DNA of 64,000 nt, from contig NZ_JAJUHW010000001.1 of NCBI RefSeq assembly GCF_029265695.1, positions 160,449 to 224,448 of the forward strand, given 5' to 3'. The number at the start of each line of letters is the position of its first letter. Positions within the stretch are counted from its first letter, which is position 1. Below are positions 1 to 8,843 of this stretch, one piece after another. The position numbers and the translations under genes were made by a program. The notes under the pieces are model-generated. The model saw only the letters and a list, made by a program, of their open reading frames with translations, was not told where the DNA came from and did no database searches. Source of the DNA: Gracilinema caldarium (lineage in GTDB: Bacteria; Spirochaetota; Spirochaetia; Treponematales; Breznakiellaceae).

Positions 1-1773
1 GTGATGAACAAGGACGGCTTTGCAATGAAAAGTTCTTCTGCTGCGAAATCGTACCTAGAGCTTTCATTAGGAAACCTATCTGCTGCGCCGTCCTTCTTTA
101 ACAGCTCTGCATCTCTATTTACTGTTTTAGAAACCATTCATTCGGCAAAAAAAGATCCTGCTATAGAAGGACTCATCCTCAATACCACTTCTTTAGTTGC
201 TTCTCGCAGTGATCTTTGGGAACTGCGAAGCTCCTTAGAGGATTTTAAGAAATCCGGGAAAAAAGTAATTGCCTTTATACAGGATCCTACGTTTGATATA
301 TACGCCCTTGCGTCCGTGGCAGACCGCATAGTTATGGATAGCCAGGGAGTCCTTTCTTTCGATGGCTATGTTGCTGGCCGCGGGTATTATAAACATACAC
401 TGGAAAAGCTTGGAATAGGATTCCGGGAACTCAAATATTTTACATATAAATCTGCCGCAGAGTCCTATAGCAGGGATAGTTTCTCTGAAGCGGACAAGGA
501 ACAATACGAAGCATATTTAGACAGCATTTTTAACGCTACGAAACAGTTAATTCTGACGGGCCGAGGCCTGTCGTCTGAACAGTTTGCAATTCTCTTAGAG
601 GACAATTTCCTCCTTAGTGCTAAGGAAGCAAAAACTGCCGCTTTGGTAGATACTATGGGCAGGGAAGATGCCATCCGGATGATTATTCGGGAATTGTCGG
701 GCAAAGATTACCCAGTTCAGGTATTTGGCAATGGTTCCCTAAGCCTCTTCCAAAAGGGCAGCATGCCCATGATGTCCCTTATGTCGACCTATAGGATGAC
801 GTCGCAACAGCAAGATATCTGGGGTGAACCACCGCACATTGCGATTGTCTATGCCAATGGGGAGACCGCACTGCAAGGTGGTATGAATGCCCGAACATTG
901 GCTAAAATTATTGATGACCTCGCTCAAGATAATAATGTAAAGGCCATTGTGCTGAGGGTTGATTCTCCTGGGGGGGATGCTATTGCTGCAGACTATGTGG
1001 CGGAGGCGGTCAAAAAAGCGACAGAACAAAAGCCTGTTTATGTTTCTATGGGTTCTGTTGCCGGATCCGGCGGTTATTGGGTTTCCATGTATGGCACAAA
1101 CCTGTATGCCACACCCTATACGATAACCGGTTCCATTGGCGTTATTGCTTCCTGGTTCTACGATGCGGGTCTTAACAATAAACTGGGGTTCTCGATAGAC
1201 CTTCTGAAACGAGGCAGCCATGCAGACCTCCAGGCTGGAATTATATTACCCTACCGGGATCTAAATGATGCGGAGGTGAAAGAATACCGCCAGTGGATAC
1301 TGGAACTTTATGATGATTTTGTTGCAAAAGTGGCTGCTGGGCGAAATATGGATGAGAATAAGGTTAAAGAACTCGCCGAGGGACGTATCTATTCAGGTAC
1401 CGATGCGGTACAAAATGGTCTTATTGATGACATCGGCGGTCTTCAATATACCCTTGCGGCATTGAAAGAGTCCTTAAACCTATCCGAGGATGTAGAGGTT
1501 GTAATTGATGAATATCCCGATCCTGATCCTTTCACTGCTTTCATGGAGGCGCTTGGTCAAACATCGCTGCCCAAAGGAAACATGGCAAAGCTTGCAGCTA
1601 TTTTGATCCAAGGTGTTTCTCGTCCGAACCTGAGCCCCCTTGCAGTAGGTACTGGATTCTTTGAAACAGTGGAACCGAGGATAATCCAGAATGGTCAAGT
1701 ACAGGCGCTTATACCCCTGGATATGATTGAACTATATCAAGGTAAAGAATCTTTCGGAACGGTAAAATTCTGA
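1..1773 (+). CDS. sppA: Signal peptide peptidase SppA, 67-kDa type (5' end probably cut by the window)
   Basis: Membrane-bound serine protease that degrades cleaved signal peptides. Two tandem ClpP/crotonase-like domains are visible, the arrangement of the long (E. coli type) SppA. The general-base lysine is Lys150 in the N-terminal repeat (motif YFTYKSAAES) and the nucleophile is Ser356 in the C-terminal repeat (motif AGSGGYW), matching the E. coli Lys209/Ser409 pair. The frame is open from base 1 and the visible N-terminus has no membrane anchor, which the family carries before the first domain, so the first residues most likely lie upstream of the window. Its 3' end overlaps the convergent downstream gene by 37 bp. 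The family call is secure; the true start is not visible. Confidence 0.93.
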   Translation: MMNKDGFAMKSSSAAKSYLELSLGNLSAAPSFFNSSASLFTVLETIHSAKKDPAIEGLILNTTSLVASRSDLWELRSSLEDFKKSGKKVIAFIQDPTFDIYALASVADRIVMDSQGVLSFDGYVAGRGYYKHTLEKLGIGFRELKYFTYKSAAESYSRDSFSEADKEQYEAYLDSIFNATKQLILTGRGLSSEQFAILLEDNFLLSAKEAKTAALVDTMGREDAIRMIIRELSGKDYPVQVFGNGSLSLFQKGSMPMMSLMSTYRMTSQQQDIWGEPPHIAIVYANGETALQGGMNARTLAKIIDDLAQDNNVKAIVLRVDSPGGDAIAADYVAEAVKKATEQKPVYVSMGSVAGSGGYWVSMYGTNLYATPYTITGSIGVIASWFYDAGLNNKLGFSIDLLKRGSHADLQAGIILPYRDLNDAEVKEYRQWILELYDDFVAKVAAGRNMDENKVKELAEGRIYSGTDAVQNGLIDDIGGLQYTLAALKESLNLSEDVEVVIDEYPDPDPFTAFMEALGQTSLPKGNMAKLAAILIQGVSRPNLSPLAVGTGFFETVEPRIIQNGQVQALIPLDMIELYQGKESFGTVKF

Positions 1774-2675
1774 ACTAACAGGCTTTTATCAATTACTATA
1801 ACAACCCTGCCTTCCTGTAGAAGGCGGCGGTTGTTTTCTGATGAAAGTAATGTTTGGGCATCTGCTTTGCTGATTACCGGATCGGTGGGCAGTTTGCCAA
1901 ATACTTTATCTGCCAAAATTCGCAGGGGCCGGTCTCCAACGAGTTCATGCAATTCCTGCGCAAGCCCAGAAGGCGTGGGAAGAAGTACACGGTCGCTCGA
2001 GGTATACCGAACAATGCCTCGATTCTTGGCTATCTCGGGAAGAACCATGTTTCGTTCGAATATTAAATTCATGTCCGAGTCCCAGATTTTTGGAAACAAA
2101 CAGGGATTTAGCCGTGCAGTGCTTTGTCTCCCATGGATGGGCAGCGGATCCTGAGCGAAAATGATTATACCCGTATAATCTTTCACCGCCTGAGGAATAA
2201 GGAGCCTTGGCAGCGTTGACGGTACCTGATGCCGAACAAGAAGGGAGGCCATGCCAGTTAGAGGAATTGAAATGGTTCTGTTCAAGCTGTTGCGACTTAA
2301 GTCTAAAACAGCAGTGGATTTATTCGCATTCTCCACCAATATATCAATATCGAGCATGGAGAGTTGGCCCTGTTGGATGGTGGTTTCAATAGTAGTACTG
2401 CTGTCTACCGGAACAGAAAAAAGAAAGGGCGCAACGATACGTGGAAATTCTATAGAGAGCAACTCTTCTCCATGGGCTCTGCCCGTAGGCAGGCGCAGGC
2501 CCGCGGATCCCATATCGAGTTTCACGGTAGAGACCAGCTCCATGGTATTCCATTGGATGAGCGGTTCTATGCTGAATTGAGGTCTTTCTGTCTGCGGCCA
2601 GACAAGATCAGTAAGGCTGATTAAAAGACACAGTATACCGATTTTCCCCACATAAATGGGTACCGATGCTTTCAT
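1737..2675 (-). CDS. Exported protein of unknown function
   Basis: 312 residues with an N-terminal hydrophobic stretch (about residues 8-27) consistent with a signal peptide, so periplasmic or outer-membrane-associated. I do not recognise the rest: it is beta-rich in appearance, with no metal-binding or catalytic motif I can name. It lies immediately downstream of the lytic transglycosylase gene, with the start codon overlapping that gene's last codons by 4 bp, and so is probably the last gene of a leftward operon of three exported proteins. Its 3' end runs 37 bp into the convergent sppA. A role in envelope biology is inferred only from neighbours. Confidence 0.75.
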   Translation of the reverse strand: MKASVPIYVGKIGILCLLISLTDLVWPQTERPQFSIEPLIQWNTMELVSTVKLDMGSAGLRLPTGRAHGEELLSIEFPRIVAPFLFSVPVDSSTTIETTIQQGQLSMLDIDILVENANKSTAVLDLSRNSLNRTISIPLTGMASLLVRHQVPSTLPRLLIPQAVKDYTGIIIFAQDPLPIHGRQSTARLNPCLFPKIWDSDMNLIFERNMVLPEIAKNRGIVRYTSSDRVLLPTPSGLAQELHELVGDRPLRILADKVFGKLPTDPVISKADAQTLLSSENNRRLLQEGRVVIVIDKSLLVQNFTVPKDSLP

Positions 2676-4090
2676 TCTGTAGACCCCGTCTTCTTTATCG
2701 GCGTTTTTAGTTTAGAACCTTCGCGCAATATGGAAGAGAGGGTTAAGCCATTGACAGTAGCCAATACTTCAGGATCTACCTCATAGGCAAGGGCAATTGC
2801 CCAGAGTGTTTCGCCTTTTTGTACTATATGGGTCCCTTCAAATGCAATTGTTGTAGAAGGCTGTATGGGCCGTTCATAGGGCCCCACATTTTTAAGGGCC
2901 GGTATTTTAATTTTAGAGCCAAGCTGCAAGTAACGATCTTGGATACCCGGATTTGCCATTTTAATCTGTTCAACACTCACACCGTAATGACGAGAAAGAG
3001 CCGAAAGGGTGTCTCCTGAATGGATAGTGTGAAAATAATAAAGTACAAGCGGTTCATCTTTGTTTGCCAGAACCGTGAGTATCGATTCCTTGTGATCGGC
3101 AAAAACTTTCAGATTATATCTGGGATCCGAAGGCGTTATTCCGTAGATTAATTCAGGATTTAAAGATTTTAAAACCCCTGGAGGAATACCTGCTTTTTCT
3201 TCTATAAGTCTCAAGTCCGCCATTTTTCCGACCGGTATCAGTTCTATCGGTGGCAATTCAAGCCATTCAATTTCCAAACCATATTTCCCTGGATTCATGA
3301 GTATGGATGCAATGGCAAGAAATTTCGGTACATAGTGAACGGTTTCTTGTTTTAGATGTTTTTTTTCACCCAGTGTCCAGTAGTCCTTTGTTCCCGCCTT
3401 TTGAATTGCCCGCTGCACCGCTCCAAGACCAGCATTGTAGGCAGCCAGTGCAAGAGGCCAGTCCTGTAAATAGGTGTAGTTATCTTTAAGCTTTTTTAGA
3501 GCTCCCTTGGTGGACTTAATAAAATCTCTCCGGTCGTCTCTCCAGTCGTCGATTGTCATCCCATATCCATGAATGCTGTTCTTCATAAACTGCCATAGCC
3601 CGACAGCGCCGGAGCGGCTTATGGCGGTGGGCAGAAAAGCGCTTTCAATAACCGGCAAATAGGCAAGCTCCAGAGGAAGCCCCATATCCTCTACTTCTTT
3701 TATAATGTAGGGCAAATAGAGTTTCCCCCGGCCTGTCACTGTTTTAAGCCAGGCTAATCCTGCAGGGCTGGAGTATTGTTTTATATACTGCTGTGTCAGA
3801 GGCTGCTCAAGACCAGGGATAGAAATATCCAAACTCTGAGTCCCATGCCAGCTTAGGGCTGTACCATTAACAGATAAAGGTTTTGAGCTGTTTGGATTTT
3901 TATCTATACCCATGAGCATACGGAGCGCCGAACCATTTTGACGGCTTACATCCAAGGGAACAAGGCTCTCTTGTCCTGAGCTGTTTTTAGAAACAGGCAA
4001 GTTTTCGGCAGCTTGAAGATGCAGATTAATAGGACAAATAGAAAATATGATAAAAACTCTGATCAGTGGTTTCATTGAATAATAAATCAT
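2672..4090 (-). CDS. Lytic murein transglycosylase with two LysM domains (MltD-like)
   Basis: Periplasmic enzyme cleaving the glycan strands of peptidoglycan. From the start chosen here (472 residues) there is a signal peptide at about residues 6-27, an SLT domain at about 110-290 with catalytic Glu149 in PVIESAF followed by the usual GAVGLWQF and AAYNAGLGAV motifs, then two LysM peptidoglycan-binding repeats at about 360-407 and 422-466. A longer frame to 4213 exists, but the 4090 ATG has a GGAG 9 nt upstream and overlaps the upstream stop (TGATG), and the extra 41 residues would bury the signal peptide. Middle gene of a leftward three-gene operon with a TPR lipoprotein upstream. MltD itself has the same SLT plus LysM plan. 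Confidence 0.92.
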   Translation of the reverse strand: MIYYSMKPLIRVFIIFSICPINLHLQAAENLPVSKNSSGQESLVPLDVSRQNGSALRMLMGIDKNPNSSKPLSVNGTALSWHGTQSLDISIPGLEQPLTQQYIKQYSSPAGLAWLKTVTGRGKLYLPYIIKEVEDMGLPLELAYLPVIESAFLPTAISRSGAVGLWQFMKNSIHGYGMTIDDWRDDRRDFIKSTKGALKKLKDNYTYLQDWPLALAAYNAGLGAVQRAIQKAGTKDYWTLGEKKHLKQETVHYVPKFLAIASILMNPGKYGLEIEWLELPPIELIPVGKMADLRLIEEKAGIPPGVLKSLNPELIYGITPSDPRYNLKVFADHKESILTVLANKDEPLVLYYFHTIHSGDTLSALSRHYGVSVEQIKMANPGIQDRYLQLGSKIKIPALKNVGPYERPIQPSTTIAFEGTHIVQKGETLWAIALAYEVDPEVLATVNGLTLSSILREGSKLKTPIKKTGSTE

Positions 4091-5166
4091 CAGAATTTTT
4101 CTCCGTAATATACACCGGCCCATTCCCAGCGGCCGTGAATCTCCGGATCTGCGGGAAAGTAGATTTTTCTGAAATACAAATACCAGGTTGTAATACGTTG
4201 AGTCCATCCCCATGTTTTAAGATATGCTTCATTCGCGTTCGAACTAGCATCTACAGTATCGGCATATCGTATACGGTTGCCGGCCATGAAATCCGAAAGG
4301 TTAAACTCATCCATACCGACCGGCTGGTTCGCATCCTGACCCCAGGAAACTGCAAAAAAATTAACCTTGGCACGGAGCCGCCGTAATTCACGGCTGTTGC
4401 CCGCATCGAGGGCTTTTTTTACCGCAGCAACGAGACTGTCCAGCGATTCAAAAGTCCAGTCCTTCGGAGAGTTATAATAGTCTACCAATTTCATTGCATA
4501 GCCAAGAGCATCTGGAAAACCCGGAATAGAGGCACTGTAATAAGGCAGGAATTTTGAATAGGTCTGGATAGCCATGTCCCATTCCCCGGTCTTTTCATAA
4601 GCCTGACCGAGCATAAAATGGGCATTCCCAAGGTCGATTTTTTCAGGAAAGCGGGCAATAAGTTCCTTATAATAGCGGATCTGATGTTCCGGTTTTTTTT
4701 CTAGTTGGATAAGCTGTTTCAGACATTGATAATGGATGGATTCACCCTTTACAAGCAAGTCCGGATAGCGTGTTACTATGCGGTTAAAATAAATGGCGGC
4801 CACAGGCCCCGCATCCTGCTTGAGGTAAGCATAGGCAACCATTAATAGCAGGTATGCGTTATAGGGGTCCTGCGGATGGGCTGTAATCCAGTCTGTTAAA
4901 AAGTTGGTTAGCTTTGCATATTCCTGCTGGCTCAAGAGTTCGTTGGCAATTTCTCTTACTATGGAAAACTGTTCTTCTCCGGGCTGTTTTTCTCGATTAA
5001 GCAGCCGGAACAGTTCCTTAAGGATTTCTTTTTTTTCTTTGCTGCCCGTTATATAATAGGAATCGTAGGTCCTTAACGCCCCTATTGGTAAAAACGAGGT
5101 CTCGCATGCCATAATTAGGAAAATGAAAATACCCAGACTTATTACCAAAAAATTCTTACGATTCAT
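4090..5166 (-). CDS. TPR-containing lipoprotein of unknown function
   Basis: 358 residues. A lipoprotein signal peptide ends at lipobox LIMAC with Cys21 as the acylated residue. The middle (about 70-220) is helical with TPR-like repeats, for instance the segment around GNAHFMLGQAYEKTGEWDMA, suggesting a protein-interaction scaffold. The C-terminal 120 residues have no recognised motif. First gene of the leftward operon ahead of the lytic transglycosylase, with a 1-nt stop/start overlap, so a part in cell-wall remodelling is plausible by context only. The start codon has no SD and lies 9 nt from a good -10 box (see promoter), suggesting a leaderless or nearly leaderless mRNA. Confidence 0.8.
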   Translation of the reverse strand: MNRKNFLVISLGIFIFLIMACETSFLPIGALRTYDSYYITGSKEKKEILKELFRLLNREKQPGEEQFSIVREIANELLSQQEYAKLTNFLTDWITAHPQDPYNAYLLLMVAYAYLKQDAGPVAAIYFNRIVTRYPDLLVKGESIHYQCLKQLIQLEKKPEHQIRYYKELIARFPEKIDLGNAHFMLGQAYEKTGEWDMAIQTYSKFLPYYSASIPGFPDALGYAMKLVDYYNSPKDWTFESLDSLVAAVKKALDAGNSRELRRLRAKVNFFAVSWGQDANQPVGMDEFNLSDFMAGNRIRYADTVDASSNANEAYLKTWGWTQRITTWYLYFRKIYFPADPEIHGRWEWAGVYYGEKF

Positions 5167-5204
5167 GGGTTTTTGATACTATCACAGGCAGTTCCCATTG
5201 GCAA
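5166..5204 (-). promoter_or_regulatory. Leftward promoter of the TPR lipoprotein / transglycosylase operon
   Basis: On the minus strand TTGCCA (5204-5199), a 17-nt spacer and TAGTAT (5181-5176) preceded by TG one base away, which makes an extended -10. The ATG at 5166 follows only 9 nt later without an SD. The -35 shares five of its six bases with the -35 of the divergent promoter. Confidence 0.6.
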
Positions 5205-5235
5205 GGTTAAAGCAGAATCATTATAATACCATACA
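5198..5235 (+). promoter_or_regulatory. Rightward promoter of the membrane protein / TPR lipoprotein pair
   Basis: TTGGCA (5198-5203), 18-nt spacer, perfect TATAAT (5222-5227), then 8 nt to the ATG at 5236 with no SD. The predicted start site falls at or within about 3 nt of the start codon. The -35 overlaps that of the leftward promoter. Confidence 0.65.
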
Positions 5236-5793
5236 ATGAATATGAAACCAATGCAAAACATCGCCAGCCGTTTGTCATTTTTCATCGGCTTCTCTCTTAT
5301 GATCCTTGGATCGGTCCTTTTTATAGCCAGTCTTTCCGGAATTGCAAAGGTTGCAACCATTCCGGCAAGCCTTTTTTTACTTATCGGTGTTTTATTTGCC
5401 CTTTTTGCGTTTAAACTGGTTCATCGGCTGCAATATATGTTTCTCGCCGCCTTCTTTATTCAGCTTGGCCTATTCCTCTTGTTGATCATTCTTCATACCA
5501 TACCATATCCCTTCTCCAAAGTATGGCCAGCTATTTCAATATTTGCAGGGACCGCATTAATTCCCGCTGCCCGGTTTCGTTCCAATACCAGCTTAGTCCG
5601 TTTTATTGTTCCAGCCATCGCTTTTGTGGTATTAGGGGTGGTTCTGCTAATATTTTCCCTCGATCTAGTTACCTTTTCTTTTAAAAGATTTATTCTTACC
5701 GCCTGGCCTCTGCTCCTTTTATTTGCCGGTATTTTTCTATTATTGCTCTCTCTGTATCCAAAACAGGATGAAAAGGACAGCCAAAACCAATAA
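5236..5793 (+). CDS. Small polytopic inner-membrane protein, function unknown
   Basis: 185 residues, almost wholly hydrophobic, with about six membrane-spanning segments (roughly 12-34, 40-58, 64-86, 92-108, 118-142 and 148-172) and short polar loops, ending in a charged C-terminal tail. No catalytic or transport motif is recognised. The start is the first ATG, 8 nt downstream of a consensus TATAAT and without an SD, so it may be translated from a leaderless message. It sits 3 nt upstream of a TPR lipoprotein gene and is presumably cotranscribed with it. Confidence 0.75.
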   Translation: MNMKPMQNIASRLSFFIGFSLMILGSVLFIASLSGIAKVATIPASLFLLIGVLFALFAFKLVHRLQYMFLAAFFIQLGLFLLLIILHTIPYPFSKVWPAISIFAGTALIPAARFRSNTSLVRFIVPAIAFVVLGVVLLIFSLDLVTFSFKRFILTAWPLLLLFAGIFLLLLSLYPKQDEKDSQNQ

Positions 5794-5796
5794 ATC

Positions 5797-7503
5797 ATGA
5801 ATTGTTGGAATCGTCTGTGGGGCGTATACCAATTTTTTTGGATTCCCGTGTTGCTTGGTGTGCTGCTGTCCTGTGCCAGCACTAACCGGATTACTGAAAC
5901 GCCTATTGATCGGGGAATAGCATCTGGTGAACCTAAAAATGCCAGCCTAGCAGACGAAATTCGTGCTTTAATTGAAACGGGTACTCCGCCATCTTTGCTG
6001 CGGGCTCTTGATTTGCTGAGAAATCGAGATGTAGCGGATACTGAGCTAGGCAGGACCCTTTCAGCAATAGCGGTGAGCCTTTTCAAATCCGTGTATCCCG
6101 CTCTGGTTGCGGAAATGCCGCAAACCGATATTCCTGTTTCGAGTCCCTATGCCAAAATTCTCAAGGATGCAGAAAAAGGCATTTATACGCCAGCGCCATC
6201 CAGTTCTCAAGACTTTTTTGAAATGCTGCTCCCCTTTATTGCACTGCTCAATGAACGGCGGAGCGAACGGCTGGCTGTTGCCAGTCCTGATATAGACCGG
6301 GCTATGGCTCTGAATGGAAAGTCTGTACTGCCCTATTATTTCAAAGGGATTATACTGGAACGAACTGGTCAGAAAGATCAAGCCTTGGCTTTATATGTGA
6401 ATGCCTATCAACTTTCTATAGAATGTTATCCCGCTGGTCTCGCCATAGCGCGCATTTATGCATCTACGGGTAAACAGGATAGTGCGGTTTCGTTGCTAAC
6501 TGATCTTATTTCCAGATACCCCGAAAACTGGAGTATAAAAAGAGAATTAGCTGTTTTATATTACCAAACAGGAAATTGGTCCAGGGCAGAACCGGCCCTC
6601 GCAGAACTGCTGCAAAGGGATCCAAAGGATAGAGAATTACTTCTCATGCGGATAAGTGTTCTTGTAGAACAGGGCAAATATATACAGGCTGCCCCCTTAC
6701 TCGATGCCTATGGCTCATTAGATAATACCAACACAACCTATTTATATCTGCGGGCTCGTCTGCAGGCTGAAGGATATCGGAACCGCGATGCAGCGCTTAC
6801 ATTCCTTCGCTCCATTTTACGCATCAATCCTTCCGACCCTCTTGCGAATACCTATATGGCAAAGCTGCTCATTGAATCTGATCGAGAATCGGATCGTCAG
6901 GAAGGGGAGGCTATGCTCGACATGATGCTCAAAGATGCCAATTCCCCAAACAATGTGCTTGAATTAGCCGTATTGGTGTCGATGAGGAGGCAGAACTGGT
7001 TTCAAGCCCAGCAGTACAACAGCAAACTTTTGGAGAGCCGCAGATCTGGAACAGATCTGTCCAACGAAGTGCTTATTCAGCAGGGATTAAAAAAGTTCGA
7101 TCAGGCTCTCCTTTTTGCTAAAGAACTTTACGAAAAAGATCCGCTTAATGAGCAAAATGCCTATATGTATGCACTCTCCCTCGTTAGTGCAGATAAAAGA
7201 GAAGAAGCCAGGCTGATTATTGATGCAAAATTAAGCACGGTAACTCAAGCTACCCTAAAAAGTAAATATTTTTATCTAAGAAGCCGCATGAGGACCGATG
7301 AAGAGACCGTATTGAACGATCTCCGTTCAAGCCTTTTTGAAGACCCAAGAAATCTCGATGCACTTATCGCAATGCTTGAAATTTACCATCGCAGAAAGGA
7401 TGAACGACGGGCCGTTTATTATTTAAAACAAGCGCTTTCTCTGTCTCCTGATAACCCTATACTGCAGCCATACAAAAAAGAATACGCAAATCAATTAAAT
7501 TAA
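5797..7503 (+). CDS. TPR-repeat lipoprotein
   Basis: 568 residues with a lipoprotein signal peptide ending in LLSC (Cys26). From about residue 170 to the end the protein is a chain of tetratricopeptide repeats, recognisable by recurring segments such as YFKGIILERTGQKDQALALY, IKRELAVLYYQTGNWSRAEP and LDALIAMLEIYHRRKDERRA. TPR solenoids bind other proteins and often act as scaffolds for envelope assemblies; the partner is not known here. The gene follows the small membrane protein after 3 nt and is the last gene before the rubrerythrin promoter. No enzymatic domain is visible. Confidence 0.85.
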   Translation: MNCWNRLWGVYQFFWIPVLLGVLLSCASTNRITETPIDRGIASGEPKNASLADEIRALIETGTPPSLLRALDLLRNRDVADTELGRTLSAIAVSLFKSVYPALVAEMPQTDIPVSSPYAKILKDAEKGIYTPAPSSSQDFFEMLLPFIALLNERRSERLAVASPDIDRAMALNGKSVLPYYFKGIILERTGQKDQALALYVNAYQLSIECYPAGLAIARIYASTGKQDSAVSLLTDLISRYPENWSIKRELAVLYYQTGNWSRAEPALAELLQRDPKDRELLLMRISVLVEQGKYIQAAPLLDAYGSLDNTNTTYLYLRARLQAEGYRNRDAALTFLRSILRINPSDPLANTYMAKLLIESDRESDRQEGEAMLDMMLKDANSPNNVLELAVLVSMRRQNWFQAQQYNSKLLESRRSGTDLSNEVLIQQGLKKFDQALLFAKELYEKDPLNEQNAYMYALSLVSADKREEARLIIDAKLSTVTQATLKSKYFYLRSRMRTDEETVLNDLRSSLFEDPRNLDALIAMLEIYHRRKDERRAVYYLKQALSLSPDNPILQPYKKEYANQLN

Positions 7504-7534
7504 TAATAATTCCTAAAAATATTGCTAAAAAGAC

Positions 7535-7563
7535 TTGCAATTATTTAATTTTGCTATCAGAAT
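7535..7563 (+). promoter_or_regulatory. Probable promoter of the rubrerythrin operon
   Basis: TTGCAA (7535-7540), 17-nt spacer, CAGAAT (7558-7563) in an AT-rich gap. No convincing PerR or Fur box was found, although such control is common for this cassette. Confidence 0.45.
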
Positions 7564-7605
7564 ACATAGTACCTTCTCATAAAAAACAAATACAAGGAGA
7601 GTGCT

Positions 7606-8181
7606 ATGGCAAGCCTGAAAGGAACACGGACGGAAAAAAACCTGCTTACCGCCTTCGCCGGCGAATCGCAGGCAAGAAACCGGTATACCTACTTTGCCAG
7701 CAAGGCAAAAGAAGAGGGATATGTACAAATTTCGCTTGTTTTCAGTGAGACTGCGGATCAAGAAAAGGAACACGCAAAGCGGTTGTTTAAATTTCTTGAA
7801 GGCGGCGAAGTGAAAATAGAAGCCTCTTTTCCTGCAGGTGTAATCGGAAGCACCGCAGAAAACCTCCTAGAAGCCGCTGGGGGTGAAAACTATGAATGGC
7901 AGACCATGTATCCTGAATTTGCTAAAGTGGCGCGGGAAGAAGGTTTTTCTGCTATCGCTACAGTATTCGAAGCCATAGCGGTCGCCGAAAAGCAGCACGC
8001 AAAACGCTATGAAAAGCTCAAGGCAAATATTGATGCAGGCCAGGTATTTAAAAAGGACAAACCGGTAGTCTGGCGCTGCCTGAATTGCGGCTATCTCTAT
8101 GAAGGAACCGAAGCTCCTAAAGCTTGTCCTGCCTGTGCACATCCCCAGGCATATTTTGAACTACTTGGTGAAAACTACTAA
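7606..8181 (+). CDS. rbr: Rubrerythrin
   Basis: 191 residues. Non-haem iron peroxidase that reduces hydrogen peroxide in anaerobes, using rubredoxin as electron donor. The N-terminal ferritin-like four-helix domain (about 1-140) has the paired Glu and ExxH motifs of the di-iron site ([36 protein letters not shown]). A C-terminal rubredoxin-like domain (about 150-191) carries CLNCGYLY and CPACAHPQ, the four cysteines that bind a single iron. First gene of a three-gene cassette with desulfoferrodoxin and rubredoxin, a coherent pathway from superoxide to peroxide to water. SD AAGGAGA upstream. Confidence 0.97.
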   Translation: MASLKGTRTEKNLLTAFAGESQARNRYTYFASKAKEEGYVQISLVFSETADQEKEHAKRLFKFLEGGEVKIEASFPAGVIGSTAENLLEAAGGENYEWQTMYPEFAKVAREEGFSAIATVFEAIAVAEKQHAKRYEKLKANIDAGQVFKKDKPVVWRCLNCGYLYEGTEAPKACPACAHPQAYFELLGENY

Positions 8182-8192
8182 AGGAGCACATG

Positions 8193-8567
8193 ATGACCCA
8201 GGTTTCTCAAATTTACAAGTGTGAGCTCTGCGGAAATATCGTGGAAGTAATTCATGCAGGAGCTGGTGAATTAGTCTGCTGCGGTCAGCCTATGAAGCTT
8301 CTCACGGAAAACACTACCGACGCAGCCAAAGAAAAGCACGTTCCAGTTATTGAAAAAACTGCTACGGGCTATAAAGTATCCGTAGGTTCTGTCATGCATC
8401 CGATGGAAGAAAAGCATTATATCGAATGGATTGAATTGATTGCCGATGGAGTTTCTCACCGAAAGTTCTTGAAACCCGGTGACACCCCGGTGGCTGAATT
8501 TGCGGTATCCGCAAAAACAGTTTCTGCTCGGGAATATTGCAATTTACACGGCCTGTGGAAGGCTTAA
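8193..8567 (+). CDS. dfx: Desulfoferrodoxin / superoxide reductase (2Fe type)
   Basis: About 124 residues. Reduces superoxide to hydrogen peroxide without making oxygen. The N-terminal desulforedoxin-like domain has CELC and the adjacent CC pair (around residues 10-30), the four-cysteine centre I. The catalytic domain has [23 protein letters not shown] and the C-terminal YCNLHG, which together supply the four His and one Cys ligands of centre II plus the Glu-Lys pair near the active site. Two ATGs are in tandem at 8190 and 8193; the second lies 6 nt from AGGAG and is preferred. The 11-nt gap after rubrerythrin supports cotranscription. Confidence 0.96.
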   Translation: MTQVSQIYKCELCGNIVEVIHAGAGELVCCGQPMKLLTENTTDAAKEKHVPVIEKTATGYKVSVGSVMHPMEEKHYIEWIELIADGVSHRKFLKPGDTPVAEFAVSAKTVSAREYCNLHGLWKA

Positions 8568-8581
8568 GAAGGAGTACAGCT

Positions 8582-8743
8582 ATGAAGAAGTATGTATGTG
8601 ATGTCTGCGGATATATTTATGATCCCGCGGAAGGCGATAAGGATGGGGGAATTCAGCCCGGGACTCCCTTTGAATCTCTGCCCGCCGATTGGGTATGCCC
8701 CATGTGTGGTGCGTCCAAGGATGACTTTTCACCGGTAGACTGA
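8582..8743 (+). CDS. Rubredoxin
   Basis: 53 residues, a complete rubredoxin: CDVCG (Cys6, Cys9) and CPMCG (Cys39, Cys42) ligate one iron, with the typical aromatic-rich core and acidic surface. It carries electrons and is the natural donor to the two upstream enzymes. The start is the ATG at 8582, preceded by AAGGAG; an in-frame extension into the desulfoferrodoxin gene is rejected. Third gene of the cassette and followed by a terminator. Confidence 0.96.
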   Translation: MKKYVCDVCGYIYDPAEGDKDGGIQPGTPFESLPADWVCPMCGASKDDFSPVD

Positions 8744-8785
8744 AACATCCTTTATTGACAAATATATAATCTCAATCTAGGCTGG

Positions 8786-8829
8786 AGACTGCGGAATGAC
8801 CTATGGTTGTTTCGCAGTCTTTATTTTTA
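8786..8829 (+). terminator. Rho-independent terminator after the rubredoxin cassette
   Basis: An 11-bp stem (8786-8796 with 8810-8820, one G-T pair) around a 13-nt loop, followed by a T-rich run at 8821-8827. It ends 15 nt before the next start codon. A TTGACA at 8755-8760 with TAGGCT 17 nt later (8778-8783) would start transcription inside the 5' arm. Confidence 0.8.
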
Positions 8830-8843
8830 GGATAGGAGAGAAT

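Noticed and set aside
4090..4213. Longer N-terminus (41 residues) for the lytic transglycosylase
   Set aside because: It would place the signal peptide internally, overlaps the upstream gene, and the 4090 ATG has a good SD.
8755..8770. TTGACA and TATAAT as a single promoter
   Set aside because: Only 4 bp separate them, so they cannot be one -35/-10 pair; they may belong to different promoters.
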